Numbered from the stretch's first letter, positions 8,405 to 17,999 are shown. The stretch is DNA of 64,000 nucleotides from UMGS172 sp045592985 (GCA_045592985.1 JAZNVU010000041.1:62001-126000); one strand, 5' to 3'. Numbers and translations are program-made. The notes: a model not told the origin generated them from the letters alone.

Positions 8405-8752
8405 TTGAGTCTGGCAACATACATACCGATAATATTCCTGTGGATTATCATATTTATTATGTTCCGAAATAGAAGGAAAGTAGTAATTATAAGAAAAATT
8501 GTTGAAAAAAGGAAAAGAGGGGGCAATGCCGAAATGAAAGAACTTACAAAAAGATTTATTAACAAAGAATGTATAATTTACTCGTTTGACAGCAGCCATC
8601 AATATGAAGGTATTATCAAGGAGGTTACAGACGAGGCGATTCTTGTTGAGAAGGATGGAAAGATTGAAGTTATAAACCTTGACTTTGTTATTCGTATTAG
8701 AGAATATCCCAAAAATAAAAACGGAAAGAAAAAATCTGTAGTGTTGGACTAA
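8405..8752 (+). CDS. Small membrane-anchored protein with Sm-like C-terminal domain
   Basis: The 115-residue protein starts at TTG, supported by GTGAGGTGG upstream. One N-terminal membrane helix (about 6-20, YIPIIFLWIIIFIMF) is followed by a basic RNRRK...KRKRGG linker and a compact beta-rich domain (about 44-100) with FINKECIIYSF, YEGIIKEVTDEAILVEKDGK and INLDFVIRIREYP. The pattern of a modified surface loop followed by a long beta strand resembles Sm-like folds, but I cannot assign a family with certainty. It could equally begin at the Met in the GGNAEMKEL region (about residue 44), giving a soluble small protein. Monocistronic between two terminators; function unknown. Confidence 0.6.
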   Translation: MSLATYIPIIFLWIIIFIMFRNRRKVVIIRKIVEKRKRGGNAEMKELTKRFINKECIIYSFDSSHQYEGIIKEVTDEAILVEKDGKIEVINLDFVIRIREYPKNKNGKKKSVVLD

Positions 8753-9217
8753 CGAATTCACGTTTGTCTAATAAATTATTAATGGTTTTAAATTTTCCTG
8801 ACAAAAGGAATAATGCCGTACATTTTCCCTGCTTGTTACAATATAAGACAATAAGACACAAAAAAGGAAGCACGAAATCCGCCTTGTACTTCTATTTTAT
8901 ATTCCAAAAAGAAACTATTCAAGCGCATTTTTTTACATTTTGCATTTATTGTGTATCATTTTTTACTTTTGGAATAAAAATGCCATTAAAAATCACTCGT
9001 TTTGTACTTTTATTATAAAAAATCTCCGTCTCTTCGCGGTTGGTTTTACCGAAAAGTATTCCCGGAGAGGTTATCTCGTCTGAATCTGTACAGTTTTTAC
9101 TGGTCACACCATGAAGATTCTTATAATTTATGAAATTTAAAAAACTGCCTTAACATACCGCGGTTACCCTGCATATCATAGCATAGGAGCAATAAAACAA
9201 ACAGAAAGTGATGTATA
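8753..9217 (+). other. Intergenic region before feoAB with a folded leader
   Basis: I see no convincing gene here. The first 250 bases are AT-rich and contain a weak hairpin (GAAGcAC / GTaCTTC near 8868-8894) that may end the upstream gene. From 9023 to 9068 a two-tier hairpin can form: TCTCCG with CGGAGA, enclosing CGGT with ACCG (9037-9051). A CTGTACAG palindrome follows at 9086-9093. TATAAT occurs at 9122-9127 without a good -35. I could not match the folded part to a riboswitch class I know. Confidence 0.4.
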
Positions 9218-9445
9218 TTGAATACAAAACATCTTTGCGACCTTTGTTGCGGCGAGAAAGCTACGGTTACAAAAATCTCTTTGACCGGCGCAATGCTACA
9301 AAGGTTACTTGACATCGGTCTTGTCAAAAACACGGCTGTTGAATGTGTCGGTTCAAGTCCGTCGGGCGACCCCTCGGCTTATCTGATACGCGGAGCAATC
9401 ATTGCTTTGAGACAGAAAGACAGCCGACATATTGATATAATCTGA
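9218..9445 (+). CDS. feoA: FeoA ferrous iron transport regulator
   Basis: This 75-residue protein has an SH3-like FeoA domain, with GEKATVTKISLTGAMLQRLLDIGLVKNTAVECV typical of it (split: basic LQRLLDIG core, then PSGDPSAYLIRG and AIIALR). FeoA is a small cytosolic partner of the FeoB Fe(II) transporter. Translation starts at TTG with GAAAGTGAT upstream. The next gene begins within about 5-15 bases, so they share a transcript. A CDLCCGE motif near the N-terminus gives three closely placed cysteines, which is less usual and could bind metal. Confidence 0.93.
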   Translation: MNTKHLCDLCCGEKATVTKISLTGAMLQRLLDIGLVKNTAVECVGSSPSGDPSAYLIRGAIIALRQKDSRHIDII

Positions 9446-9450
9446 AAGAG

Positions 9451-11595
9451 GTGTGGGTGTTGGGACTTACAGCCCGTTCAAGCGGACGTGATGCCGCCGA
9501 TAAAACAAATATCGATGTACTCCTTAAGGGTGACCGCGTAATAGCACTTGCAGGCAACCCTAATGTAGGCAAAAGCACAGTGTTTAACGCGCTGACAGGA
9601 ATGAAACAGCACACCGGAAACTGGTCAGGCAAAACGGTAACCAACGCAGTTGGTACTTTCGATTACTTGAACACCAAATACTCATTAGTCGATATTCCCG
9701 GCACCTATTCCCTCACCCCGGCTTCTGTCGAAGAAGAAGTTGCACGTGATTATATATGTTTCGGTGAGCACGATGCTGTTGTTATAGTTTGTGATGCCTC
9801 ACTGTTGCAACGCAACCTGCCACTTGTTCTTCAAGTGTTACAAATAACCCAAAACGCCGTACTTTGCGTAAATTTAATGGATGAGGCTAAGCGCAACGGC
9901 ATAGAAATAGATCTTGGCTTAATATCGGCAAGGCTTGGCATACCTGTAGTCGGTACAGTCGCGCGGAAAAAGAAGAGTCTTAATGCTTTGTGTGATGCCA
10001 TTCACAGTGTATGTAACCGACAAGCGCCCAAACCGACCTTTAAAGTAACATATCCTGAAGAAATCGAAACCGCCATCACCATTTTGGAACCCGTCATAGC
10101 CGACATACAACACAAATTTCCACCACGTTGGCTGAGTCTAAAACTGTTGGAAAACGACATAACGCTGCTTGCAAAAGCGGAAGAAAAGGCAAATTGCAAA
10201 TTCACTCAAAATCCTCGTTTGAAAAATGCTCTGTCATCTGCAGAGGCTTACTTAAAAGTTCACGGGATTGAGCAGACTTGGCAGCAGGAAATTTTTGCCC
10301 AAGCACTGACCGAATCGGCAGAGGATATTTGCAAAGGTGCGATTACGGAAAACGCTTGTGGCTACGGAAAGACTGACCGAAAACTTGATAAAATTCTTAC
10401 CGGGAAATACACCGCCTATCCCTGCATGTTACTGCTTTTGGCTGTGATATTCTGGATAACGGTCAGTGGAGCCAACCTGCCTTCGTCGATGTTATCACGG
10501 TTGTTTTTGTATATTGAAGGCAAACTTGATTTGCTGTTCTGCTACCTAAAAATGCCTTGGTGGTTACACGGCCTGCTTATATCAGGTGTATTCAGAGTTG
10601 TGTCGTGGGTGGTATCGGTCATGCTACCGCCTATGGCAATATTCTTCCCTCTTTTCACCTTGCTTGAGGATTCAGGATATCTGCCAAGGATAGCCTACAA
10701 CCTTGACAAACCCTTAAACCGCGCAGGTTCGTGTGGGAAACAGGCGCTTACCATGAGCATGGGATTCGGCTGCAACTGTGCAGGAATAGTCGGTTGTCGT
10801 ATCATTGATTCTCCCAAAGAACGGCTGTTGGCGATTCTTACTAACAACTTCGTGCCCTGTAATGGAAGATTCCCTGCTATGATAACACTCATCACATTAT
10901 TTTTTGCAGGTACTTCAGGTGTTTGGGGTAACATTACATCGGCAATATGGTTAACTCTCATTATATTGCTTGGAATATTGCTAACCTTCGTGGCAACAAA
11001 AATATTATCGAAAACATTGCTTTGCGGGATGCCGTCATCTTTCGCATTGGAACTACCTCCCTACAGACTGCCTCAGATAGGAAAAACGATTGTGCGGTCG
11101 GTGGTTGACCGTACTGTGTTTGTTTTAGGGCGTGCTGTTGCCGTAGCAATACCTGCAGGTGCCGTTATCTGGTTGGTAGCCAACATTAATTTTAACGACA
11201 TATCATTACTGTCTCACATAGGAACGGCTTTAGACCCTCTTGGCCGATTAATGGGACTTGACGGAGTTATTCTGATGGCTTTTATTTTAGGTTTCCCCGC
11301 CAACGAAATTGTTCTCCCACTTATTCTTATGGCATACACGTCTCAAGGAGTTCTTACCGACATATCCGAATTATCAATCATCCGCCAAATACTTGTCGAC
11401 AACGGTTGGACCGTCACAACTGCCATTTGCACCGTTATTTTTTCGTTACTTCATTGGCCGTGTTCAACTGCTCTTATAACTGTAAAGAAAGAAACGGGCA
11501 GTTTTAAGTGGGCGTTTATGGCGGCGATTCTTCCTACTGCTTTCGGCGCTGCACTTTGTCTTATTATCAACTTTTTCGCCAATATTTTGTTTTGA
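9451..11595 (+). CDS. feoB: Ferrous iron transport protein B
   Basis: FeoB imports Fe(II) across the membrane and carries a cytosolic GTPase domain. The 714-residue product shows G1 GNPNVGKST (about residue 36), G3 DIPGTYSL and G4 NLMDEA, then a helical linker and two gate halves with about eight membrane helices from residue 330 onward. Family signatures CNCAG, NFVPCNGRFPA and FPANEIV are intact. The GTG at 9451 overlaps the ribosome site AAAGAGGTG, so the true start is more likely GTG at 9457 or TTG at 9460. A strong terminator follows. Confidence 0.96.
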   Translation: MWVLGLTARSSGRDAADKTNIDVLLKGDRVIALAGNPNVGKSTVFNALTGMKQHTGNWSGKTVTNAVGTFDYLNTKYSLVDIPGTYSLTPASVEEEVARDYICFGEHDAVVIVCDASLLQRNLPLVLQVLQITQNAVLCVNLMDEAKRNGIEIDLGLISARLGIPVVGTVARKKKSLNALCDAIHSVCNRQAPKPTFKVTYPEEIETAITILEPVIADIQHKFPPRWLSLKLLENDITLLAKAEEKANCKFTQNPRLKNALSSAEAYLKVHGIEQTWQQEIFAQALTESAEDICKGAITENACGYGKTDRKLDKILTGKYTAYPCMLLLLAVIFWITVSGANLPSSMLSRLFLYIEGKLDLLFCYLKMPWWLHGLLISGVFRVVSWVVSVMLPPMAIFFPLFTLLEDSGYLPRIAYNLDKPLNRAGSCGKQALTMSMGFGCNCAGIVGCRIIDSPKERLLAILTNNFVPCNGRFPAMITLITLFFAGTSGVWGNITSAIWLTLIILLGILLTFVATKILSKTLLCGMPSSFALELPPYRLPQIGKTIVRSVVDRTVFVLGRAVAVAIPAGAVIWLVANINFNDISLLSHIGTALDPLGRLMGLDGVILMAFILGFPANEIVLPLILMAYTSQGVLTDISELSIIRQILVDNGWTVTTAICTVIFSLLHWPCSTALITVKKETGSFKWAFMAAILPTAFGAALCLIINFFANILF

Positions 11596-11609
11596 ATTTT
11601 TCCATTATC

Positions 11610-11648
11610 AAAAAAGGACACCGCATCAAATTCGATGCGGTGTCTTTT
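11610..11648. terminator. Bidirectional terminator between feoB and the M23 gene
   Basis: Perfect stem GACACCGCATC / GATGCGGTGTC with AAAAAA on the left and TTTT on the right. It serves convergent genes on both sides. Confidence 0.9.
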
Positions 11649-11659
11649 AGCAACACAAG

Positions 11660-12979
11660 TTATTTTTTTGATAGTCCAAGGTACCCCAATGGATTGACCT
11701 GCTTGCCCTTGACCAACACCGAGAAGTGAAGATGATTACCGGTAGCGTTGCCGGTTTCACCGACTTTGGCTATGGTCTGACCTGCAGTTACGGTATCACC
11801 TTTTTTGACAAGATTTTCGCTGTTGTGGGAGTAAAGAGTCTGCGTCTTGCCATCAGGGTGGTCGATTATTACACATTTACCGTAAGCACCGTACCATCCT
11901 GAGAACGACACAACGCCGTCGGCAGCGGCATAAATTTTTGCACCTTTAGGATTGACTATGTCTAAGCCTTTGTGGTTTCTACCGTCACCCCAATATGAAC
12001 TGATGTATGTTCTTTTGGTTATTTCACATGGAAAAGTAAAAAGTTCTGAACCATTTTCACCTGCCGCCAAGGCGTGGTTAACACGAATACTCTCAATTGC
12101 TTCCTCGCACATGCCTTTTTTGACCTTCGCATCAACGGGGATAACAATTTGAGTACAGGTTATAACGTTTGCATCAACACGGTTTCCGTTAACATAGATA
12201 ACATCGGCAGTGACGTTATTAAGTCCGTTTTTGCCACGCTTTAACACCTTGGAATACTGCGAAGTGCGACTTTCATCATAGGTGACAAGCGTGTCGTAAG
12301 GCACTTCTTCATCATAATTTTCGATACGAGAGGTTACTATTTCGACACCTGTTTTACCTTCAAGATAGCCCTCTGACGAACTTATAAGATTTTCGGAAGC
12401 CTCTTCGGTTATATAAGCATCTTTTATCTCAACCGAGTTTGCATAGCCTTTGAATACAGCACCCTCCGAAAGATATGTATCGGCGAGCAGTTTTAAACTG
12501 GCTTCGATTTCGGCACTCGTCTCAGCAAAAGCCGTCAGCATGCCGTCGACATAAAGGCCCGATACCTTGTTGAGCATATCGGCAGAATCCAAAATTTCCT
12601 GCGTCATTTTATCAATATCATCGGTTTTTGCAAAAATTAGTGTTTCTTTGAATTCAACAGTCAAGAAACCGTCAATATCACCGCACACTGATGAACGAAT
12701 GTTGTTTTCAAGAGCAACAGCTGCTGCCTCATCTTTAACGCAACCTATTCTCTGACCGTTAACCAAAACTGCCAATGCGGCGTCACACTTTGCAGCACAG
12801 CACACCGATGTGGCGGTAAGGCTTAAAGTAAGCACTGCCGCGGCAACCGTAACGCCTACCTTATGACCAAAAATCTTTTTACACAAAGTTTTTACAGCAT
12901 TTAAGCCAACTGCAAAAAACGATTTCAAAAAATCGCTGTGTTCTTTTATTAAGTTTATTTTACTTTTAACGTCAAACAA
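11660..12979 (-). CDS. Membrane-anchored M23 peptidase with G5 domain
   Basis: A cell-wall endopeptidase of the lysostaphin/NlpD type. After a cytoplasmic N-terminus there is one helix (VGVTVAAAVLTLSLTATSVCC), a long beta/alpha stalk, a G5-like domain (VPYDTLVTYDESRT...GKNG) and a C-terminal M23 domain. That domain has the zinc ligands in HKGLDI and HLHFSV, both intact. The start is moved from an upstream ATG (13018) to a TTG at 12977-12979 because AAAGGTGAT lies just before it. Inferred role: peptidoglycan remodelling at the outer membrane face, possibly in sporulation or division. Followed by a shared terminator. Confidence 0.88.
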   Translation of the reverse strand: MFDVKSKINLIKEHSDFLKSFFAVGLNAVKTLCKKIFGHKVGVTVAAAVLTLSLTATSVCCAAKCDAALAVLVNGQRIGCVKDEAAAVALENNIRSSVCGDIDGFLTVEFKETLIFAKTDDIDKMTQEILDSADMLNKVSGLYVDGMLTAFAETSAEIEASLKLLADTYLSEGAVFKGYANSVEIKDAYITEEASENLISSSEGYLEGKTGVEIVTSRIENYDEEVPYDTLVTYDESRTSQYSKVLKRGKNGLNNVTADVIYVNGNRVDANVITCTQIVIPVDAKVKKGMCEEAIESIRVNHALAAGENGSELFTFPCEITKRTYISSYWGDGRNHKGLDIVNPKGAKIYAAADGVVSFSGWYGAYGKCVIIDHPDGKTQTLYSHNSENLVKKGDTVTAGQTIAKVGETGNATGNHLHFSVLVKGKQVNPLGYLGLSKK

Positions 12980-13023
12980 AATATCACCTTTAAAAATTAC
13001 AATTTTGTAACACAACATTTCTA

Positions 13024-13051
13024 ATTATACACAAAAGTTACAAAATTGCAA
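13024..13051 (-). promoter_or_regulatory. Promoter of the M23 peptidase gene
   Basis: On the minus strand, TTGCAA (13046-13051), a 16-bp spacer, TATAAT (13024-13029). Confidence 0.7.
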
Positions 13052-13081
13052 CCATTTTTTTAAATTTTAACGTTTTGCATG

Positions 13082-13119
13082 AAAAAAGCCGCAACTGTAA
13101 GTTTATAGTTGCGGCTTTT
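13082..13119 (-). terminator. Terminator after luxS
   Basis: Stem AAGCCGCAACT / AGTTGCGGCTT with runs of A and T on the two sides, so it can act in both directions. On the minus strand it ends the long pyrH-to-luxS run. Confidence 0.9.
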
Positions 13120-13127
13120 GTACATAT

Positions 13128-13586
13128 TTAATAATTAAGTTGTTCTACGGTGTAATTTTCAATCACAGGCAGATAAACGGCGGCTTCTTTTTTGGCACTT
13201 TCAAGGTCATGTTCTAAATAATTTCCACATTCAACCGACGAAACACCGGGTATTTCGCCGTCAAACCCTGCCAAAAATCTAAATGCATTCTTTACAAGTT
13301 TGATTACCTCGCAAGGCGCTATATCGCGCACAAGCAGATAAAACCCTGTGCGGCAACCCATCGGACCAAAGTAGATAATACGGTCGCTATACTCACTACT
13401 TCTGACATATGTGGCAATAAGATGCTCAGTTGTGTGCATCGCGGGGTTTTGCAGATAATCACCTTTGTTGGGAAGTTTCATTCTAATATCGTAGGTCACA
13501 ATATCTCCGTCAATCCGAGAAGTATAAATTCCGCGTTGCAAAATATCGTGATTAACCTCAAAACTAGCAATTTTCTTTAATTCCAT
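13128..13586 (-). CDS. luxS: S-ribosylhomocysteine lyase
   Basis: LuxS cleaves S-ribosylhomocysteine to homocysteine and DPD, the precursor of autoinducer-2, in the activated methyl cycle. The 152-residue protein has the metal ligands His51 and His55 in HTTEH and Cys120 in VECGNY. The catalytic Cys78 lies in GPMGCRTGF. All match the family. Its start lies 23 bases inside the preceding acetyltransferase gene, so it is probably translationally coupled. No pfs gene is seen in the window. Confidence 0.97.
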   Translation of the reverse strand: MELKKIASFEVNHDILQRGIYTSRIDGDIVTYDIRMKLPNKGDYLQNPAMHTTEHLIATYVRSSEYSDRIIYFGPMGCRTGFYLLVRDIAPCEVIKLVKNAFRFLAGFDGEIPGVSSVECGNYLEHDLESAKKEAAVYLPVIENYTVEQLNY

Positions 13587-14163
13587 TATTTAACTCCTTG
13601 TTAAGTGCATAAAATTCATCATCGGTCATGGCATAGACCATAACATCCGACACCTTGCCGTCAAAATAAAAGCCTTTTTTCAGTGTACCCTCGTAACTGA
13701 AGCCTATTCTCTCCAGCACCTTAGCAGAGGCTGTATTTTCGGGCAGCACTCTGGCATACACCCTTTGTGCTCCTATTCGGTCAAAGGCAAAACCCGTCAA
13801 AGCGTCGGCAACTTCGGTACCGTAACCCTGACCCCAAAGGTCGCTTAAAATACTATACCCTATCTCGGCAATTTTAAAATCGTCCTCAAGTGATACATAA
13901 CTGCAGGTGCCTATCACCTTACCGCTTTGCTTGTGCTCCACCGCAAAAAACGTACATTCGCGTCGGCGGTAACGCGATATCTGATAGTTAATGAGTGCCT
14001 TTGTGTCGTCAATACTACCATGCGGATGCCACATAGAAAATTCCGACGTTTCAGGCCTGCGGCAAAGTTCAAACAAATCCGCCGCGTCCTGCCTTTTTAC
14101 CATTCTGAGCAAAAGTCGGTCGGTGTGAATGGTTGGGTACGGTACAAAAATTTCGTTATACAT
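13564..14163 (-). CDS. GNAT acetyltransferase, RimJ/RimL type
   Basis: About 199 residues. TDRLLLRMVKRQDAADLFEL at the start, the acetyl-CoA loop in LWGQGYGTEVADAL, and the closing ENTASAKVLERIGFSYEGTLKKGF are the signature of the RimJ/RimL-like GNAT family, which acetylates protein N-termini or small amines. The substrate is unknown. The ATG at 14163 is preferred over the TTG at 14175 because TGAGGA lies 5-6 bases upstream of it. It begins 9 bases beyond the polC stop and overlaps luxS. Confidence 0.88.
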   Translation of the reverse strand: MYNEIFVPYPTIHTDRLLLRMVKRQDAADLFELCRRPETSEFSMWHPHGSIDDTKALINYQISRYRRRECTFFAVEHKQSGKVIGTCSYVSLEDDFKIAEIGYSILSDLWGQGYGTEVADALTGFAFDRIGAQRVYARVLPENTASAKVLERIGFSYEGTLKKGFYFDGKVSDVMVYAMTDDEFYALNKELNNGIKENC

Positions 14164-14171
14164 AAAAGTCC

Positions 14172-17100
14172 TCAAAACAATGACATTTGATTGGTATCAG
14201 GTAAGAAACTAAGTGCTCCTACCTTTTTAAGTGCTTCAATAACGGTCTTGGAAACACCCGATTCAATCTGCAAATCGTCAATCGAAATAAAGTTTCCGTT
14301 ATCTATTGCCTTTTGAATATCGGCAGCAGCCTTTTCACCCACACCGGGCAAAATGCCTATTGGCAAACGCATTGCACCGTCTTCAACCAAAAATTTTCTC
14401 GAATGAGACTTTCTAAGGTCTATGGGCAAAATTTCAATTCCTCGGCTCATCATTTCATTAAAAATATTAAGGTTGTCAAGCACGCCTTTGTCCTTAACAC
14501 TGGCGCTGTTACCCATTAGTTTAATGTCATTAATACGCTTTCTGACCGCACTGATACCATTAAGCAAGGTATCAACCTCAATATCGTCAGAACGAACTGT
14601 GAAATAAGCACAGTAGAACTCAACCGGTTTATGTACCTTGTACCAACCAAGTCTTAAAGCCGCAATCATATATGCCGCAGCATGCGCCTTGGGGAACATG
14701 TACTTGATTTTATAGCACGAGTCAATATACCACTCGGGTACATTGTTTTCCCTCATCGCCTGCAGATGTTCCTCGGTCAGTAACTTTTTAGCCTTACCTT
14801 TACGGACAATCTCCATTATCTTAAAAGCCATTTTCTTGGGAACGCCCTTATATATGAGGTATGTCATGATGTTATCACGCGTTCCGATAACTTCAGAAAT
14901 GGTACAGGTTTTATTTTTGATAAGTTCCTGCGCGTTGCCTATCCAAACGTCGGTACCGTGGGACAGACCCGATATCTGCAAAAGGTCGGAGAAGGTCTGC
15001 GGTTTTGATTCCACAAGCATATCTCGTACAAATTTAGTGCCAAGTTCAGGCAAAGCGTAGGTGCCCGTTTTGGAGAATATATCGTTCTCAGTAACACCCA
15101 ACGCTTCGGGCGACAAGAATAAACTCATAACATCGGGGTCACTCATAGAAACCGATAAAACAGAAATACCCGTGTACTCTTCAAGATACTTATATATGGT
15201 CGGCACATCGTGTCCAAGTTCGTCAAGTTTCAGTATATTATCGTGTATTTTATGGAAATCGAAATGGGTAGTAACCATGTCGGAATCCGCCTTATCGGCA
15301 GGATGCTGAACGGGACAAAAATCGTAGACTTCCATATCTCTCGGCACAACAACCATTCCGCCGGGATGCTGACCGGTAGTACGTTTAACCGCCGAATCGT
15401 TAATGGCAGCAGCAAGCCTTGTTTCCTCTGCTTTGTTAAGGCTTTTGCCATAGTCCTCGGCATAGTGGCGTACATAACCGAACGCCGTTTTTTCGGCAAC
15501 AGTGGCAATGGTGCCTGCCTTGAAAACGTTTTCTGGTCCGAAAAGTTCTTCGGTATATTTATGCACAAACGGCTGAACCTCACCCGAGAAGTTTTGGTCG
15601 ATATCCGGAACCTTATCACCGTCAAATCCCAAGAAGGTCTCAAATGGTATATCGTGACCGTCGCGGTTATAAGGTGTTCCGCATTTAGGGCAATCTTTAG
15701 GCGGCAAATCAAAGCCTGAACCCACGCTGCCGTCGGTAATAAACTCGGAATGTTTGCATTTTGGACAAACGTAGTGCGGAACTAACGGATTAACCTCAGA
15801 AATACCGTTCATGGTAGCGGCAAAGGACGAGCCAACCGAACCACGCGAGCCGACCAAATATCCCTTGCTTTCGGAAAATTCCACCAATTTCTGTGCTGTA
15901 ACGTACATAACCGAGAAACCGTGACGGATAATTGAGTCTAGTTCGCGTTCCAGACGCTCTTTTACAACAACAGGCAACGGGTCACCGTAAATTTCATGCG
16001 CACGACGGTAACATTTTTCGGTCAAAATATCGTCCGAACCCTCAATTTTGGGCGGATAGTTACCCGAAGGAACTGCCCTGACCTCACCGCTTACAAGTTC
16101 GGAAATTTTTGCCGGATTATCAATAACAACTTCTTTTGCGCGGTCACCGAGATAATCAAAATCGGCAAGCATTTCGTCGGTAGTTTTAAAATAAAGCGGT
16201 GCCTGAATTTCGGCATCTTTAAAGCCCTGACCTGCCATAAGTATGGTGCGAAGTTTGGCATCCTCAGGATTAAGGAAATGTACATCACCTGTAGCAACCA
16301 CAGGTTTATTGAGTTTATCGGCAATCTCAACAATTTTAAGGTTTAGGTCAATAAGGTCCTGACGGCTGTTTACAATGCCGTCGCGCAACATAAATTCATT
16401 GTTTCCCAAAGGCTGAATTTCAAGATAATCATAAAATTCGGCAAGTTTTAAAATTTCTTCTTCCGGTTTTTTGTTAAGAACCGCCTTAAAAATCTCACCC
16501 TGCTCACAAGCACTTCCTATAATCAATCCGTCACGGTATTTCATGAGTACAGACTTAGGAACAATCGGCCTTGCAGGACGAGGTTTTTGCGGATTTTCTT
16601 TATTAAGTGTCTTTAAGTAATAGTTCAGATGAGCATACGACACAAGACGGTAAAGATTTTTAAGTCCCGCTTGGTCTTTTACAAGAATAATCTGATGAAA
16701 ACGCTCTAAGGTTGTAGAATCAACACCGCCGTCGATTCCGCCTTCTGTTTCTTGTCCGTCAATGTCATTTATAAAATAGTCCTCAACACCGTAAATAACC
16801 TTGAAATCTTCTCCGCCCTCTTCTTTGCGGACGTCGTCAACGGCACTCATAGCATCGGGGAAAGCCTGAACAACACCATGGTCGGTAACCGCAACAGCCT
16901 TATGGCCCCACTTAAATGCCTGTTTTACAATATCTTTAACAGGTGCAACAGCATCCATCTGAGACATACTTGTGTGCATGTGCAGTTCAATACGTTTTTC
17001 CGGGGCTGTATCGGTTCTTCCACCCTTGCGTTTGGCGGTAGCAATGCCTGTGGGTTCAAAAATATAGTCTTTTTCCCACTCGTCCATCTTATAGGTGCCG

Positions 17101-17999
17101 CCGACAACAACGCATTTTCCTTTTTTAAGCACGTCACCCAAAGCATCTGCCTGAGCATTGGACACAACCGTTTTGACGGTTACCGAGTTGGTGCCGTCAT
17201 ACATCTGAAATTTCACGCGGTGACCTTTTCCGCTTTTGGTAGGCACAAGTTCCGAAAAGAAAATTTCACCCCAAATAACACCCTCGTCATCGGGTGCAAT
17301 ATCCTGCAGTTTTATAATACTACCCGATATTTTTTTACCGTACACCTGCTCTATGCTATCATTTAGCACTCCTGAATCAACCGGTATATCAAGTCCCGAA
17401 AGTTTTCTCGGTGCGGCTGACTTTTTGCTTGCCTCGGCTTGTCCCGACGAAGGAGCAGACGGTGTATAGGAAATAGGTTGCTGTTTGTATTCGGGTTCGA
17501 CCATTTCTATGTCATCAAGTTGACCGGAAAATGACACTTCGGTCTCGAGTCCGAAATACAAAATCGCTTTTTGGCAGAACAGCCTTTCAAAATTGCAAGC
17601 CTTAATGGTCTCATATCCACCGAATTTCAGTTCGATATCTGTACAGGAGTTGGGCTCCTTACCGTCAAAAACTGTGAATACGGCATTGTTAAAATATCCG
17701 TTAAGCATTGCAAATTCATTCTTTATCTCATTTGCAATATCCTCAGCAGCGGCAGAACAGTAACACTCTTTAGGGAATACGGCACTGATTTTGGCATCAG
17801 TCAAAGCGAGAGCCGAAACGACCGATGCTTCCAGCGTTTTTATTTCTTCATGTCTTATGTATTCCGAAAACTCGCACTTGGCAATAAGTTTTCTTGTTTC
17901 TATATCAACATCGCAAAACAACAGTTTGCCTTGTTTTACGGTCTCGGAAAAATCACCGACTGCCGAGCCGAAAATTTCATATATATGAGCAATACTCAC
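14172..17999 (-). CDS. polC: DNA polymerase III alpha subunit, PolC type, lacking the exonuclease domain
   Basis: The main replicative polymerase of Firmicutes. Order of parts in 1275 residues: an N-terminal domain (1-190), an OB fold (about 215-320), the first part of the PHP domain with ELHMHT (His340, His342) and TDHGVVQ, then directly RFHQIILVKDQAGLKNLYRLVS from about residue 433. The PHP ATGDVHFL segment, the zinc-binding CPKCK...CPKCG, and the polymerase PDIDQNFSGE and RTTGQHPGGM motifs follow. Ordinary PolC is about 1430 residues and has a DnaQ-like 3'-5' exonuclease inserted inside PHP, starting VFDxETTG. Here that is replaced by a short acidic/glycine loop (about 411-432). GTG start, AAAGGTG upstream; 30 bases after ispG. 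Confidence 0.95.
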   Translation of the reverse strand: MSIAHIYEIFGSAVGDFSETVKQGKLLFCDVDIETRKLIAKCEFSEYIRHEEIKTLEASVVSALALTDAKISAVFPKECYCSAAAEDIANEIKNEFAMLNGYFNNAVFTVFDGKEPNSCTDIELKFGGYETIKACNFERLFCQKAILYFGLETEVSFSGQLDDIEMVEPEYKQQPISYTPSAPSSGQAEASKKSAAPRKLSGLDIPVDSGVLNDSIEQVYGKKISGSIIKLQDIAPDDEGVIWGEIFFSELVPTKSGKGHRVKFQMYDGTNSVTVKTVVSNAQADALGDVLKKGKCVVVGGTYKMDEWEKDYIFEPTGIATAKRKGGRTDTAPEKRIELHMHTSMSQMDAVAPVKDIVKQAFKWGHKAVAVTDHGVVQAFPDAMSAVDDVRKEEGGEDFKVIYGVEDYFINDIDGQETEGGIDGGVDSTTLERFHQIILVKDQAGLKNLYRLVSYAHLNYYLKTLNKENPQKPRPARPIVPKSVLMKYRDGLIIGSACEQGEIFKAVLNKKPEEEILKLAEFYDYLEIQPLGNNEFMLRDGIVNSRQDLIDLNLKIVEIADKLNKPVVATGDVHFLNPEDAKLRTILMAGQGFKDAEIQAPLYFKTTDEMLADFDYLGDRAKEVVIDNPAKISELVSGEVRAVPSGNYPPKIEGSDDILTEKCYRRAHEIYGDPLPVVVKERLERELDSIIRHGFSVMYVTAQKLVEFSESKGYLVGSRGSVGSSFAATMNGISEVNPLVPHYVCPKCKHSEFITDGSVGSGFDLPPKDCPKCGTPYNRDGHDIPFETFLGFDGDKVPDIDQNFSGEVQPFVHKYTEELFGPENVFKAGTIATVAEKTAFGYVRHYAEDYGKSLNKAEETRLAAAINDSAVKRTTGQHPGGMVVVPRDMEVYDFCPVQHPADKADSDMVTTHFDFHKIHDNILKLDELGHDVPTIYKYLEEYTGISVLSVSMSDPDVMSLFLSPEALGVTENDIFSKTGTYALPELGTKFVRDMLVESKPQTFSDLLQISGLSHGTDVWIGNAQELIKNKTCTISEVIGTRDNIMTYLIYKGVPKKMAFKIMEIVRKGKAKKLLTEEHLQAMRENNVPEWYIDSCYKIKYMFPKAHAAAYMIAALRLGWYKVHKPVEFYCAYFTVRSDDIEVDTLLNGISAVRKRINDIKLMGNSASVKDKGVLDNLNIFNEMMSRGIEILPIDLRKSHSRKFLVEDGAMRLPIGILPGVGEKAAADIQKAIDNGNFISIDDLQIESGVSKTVIEALKKVGALSFLPDTNQMSLF

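Noticed and set aside
8764..9018. 84-codon open frame between the small membrane protein and feoA
   Set aside because: No ribosome site, AT-rich low-complexity sequence, Phe/Lys-rich translation with no domain pattern.
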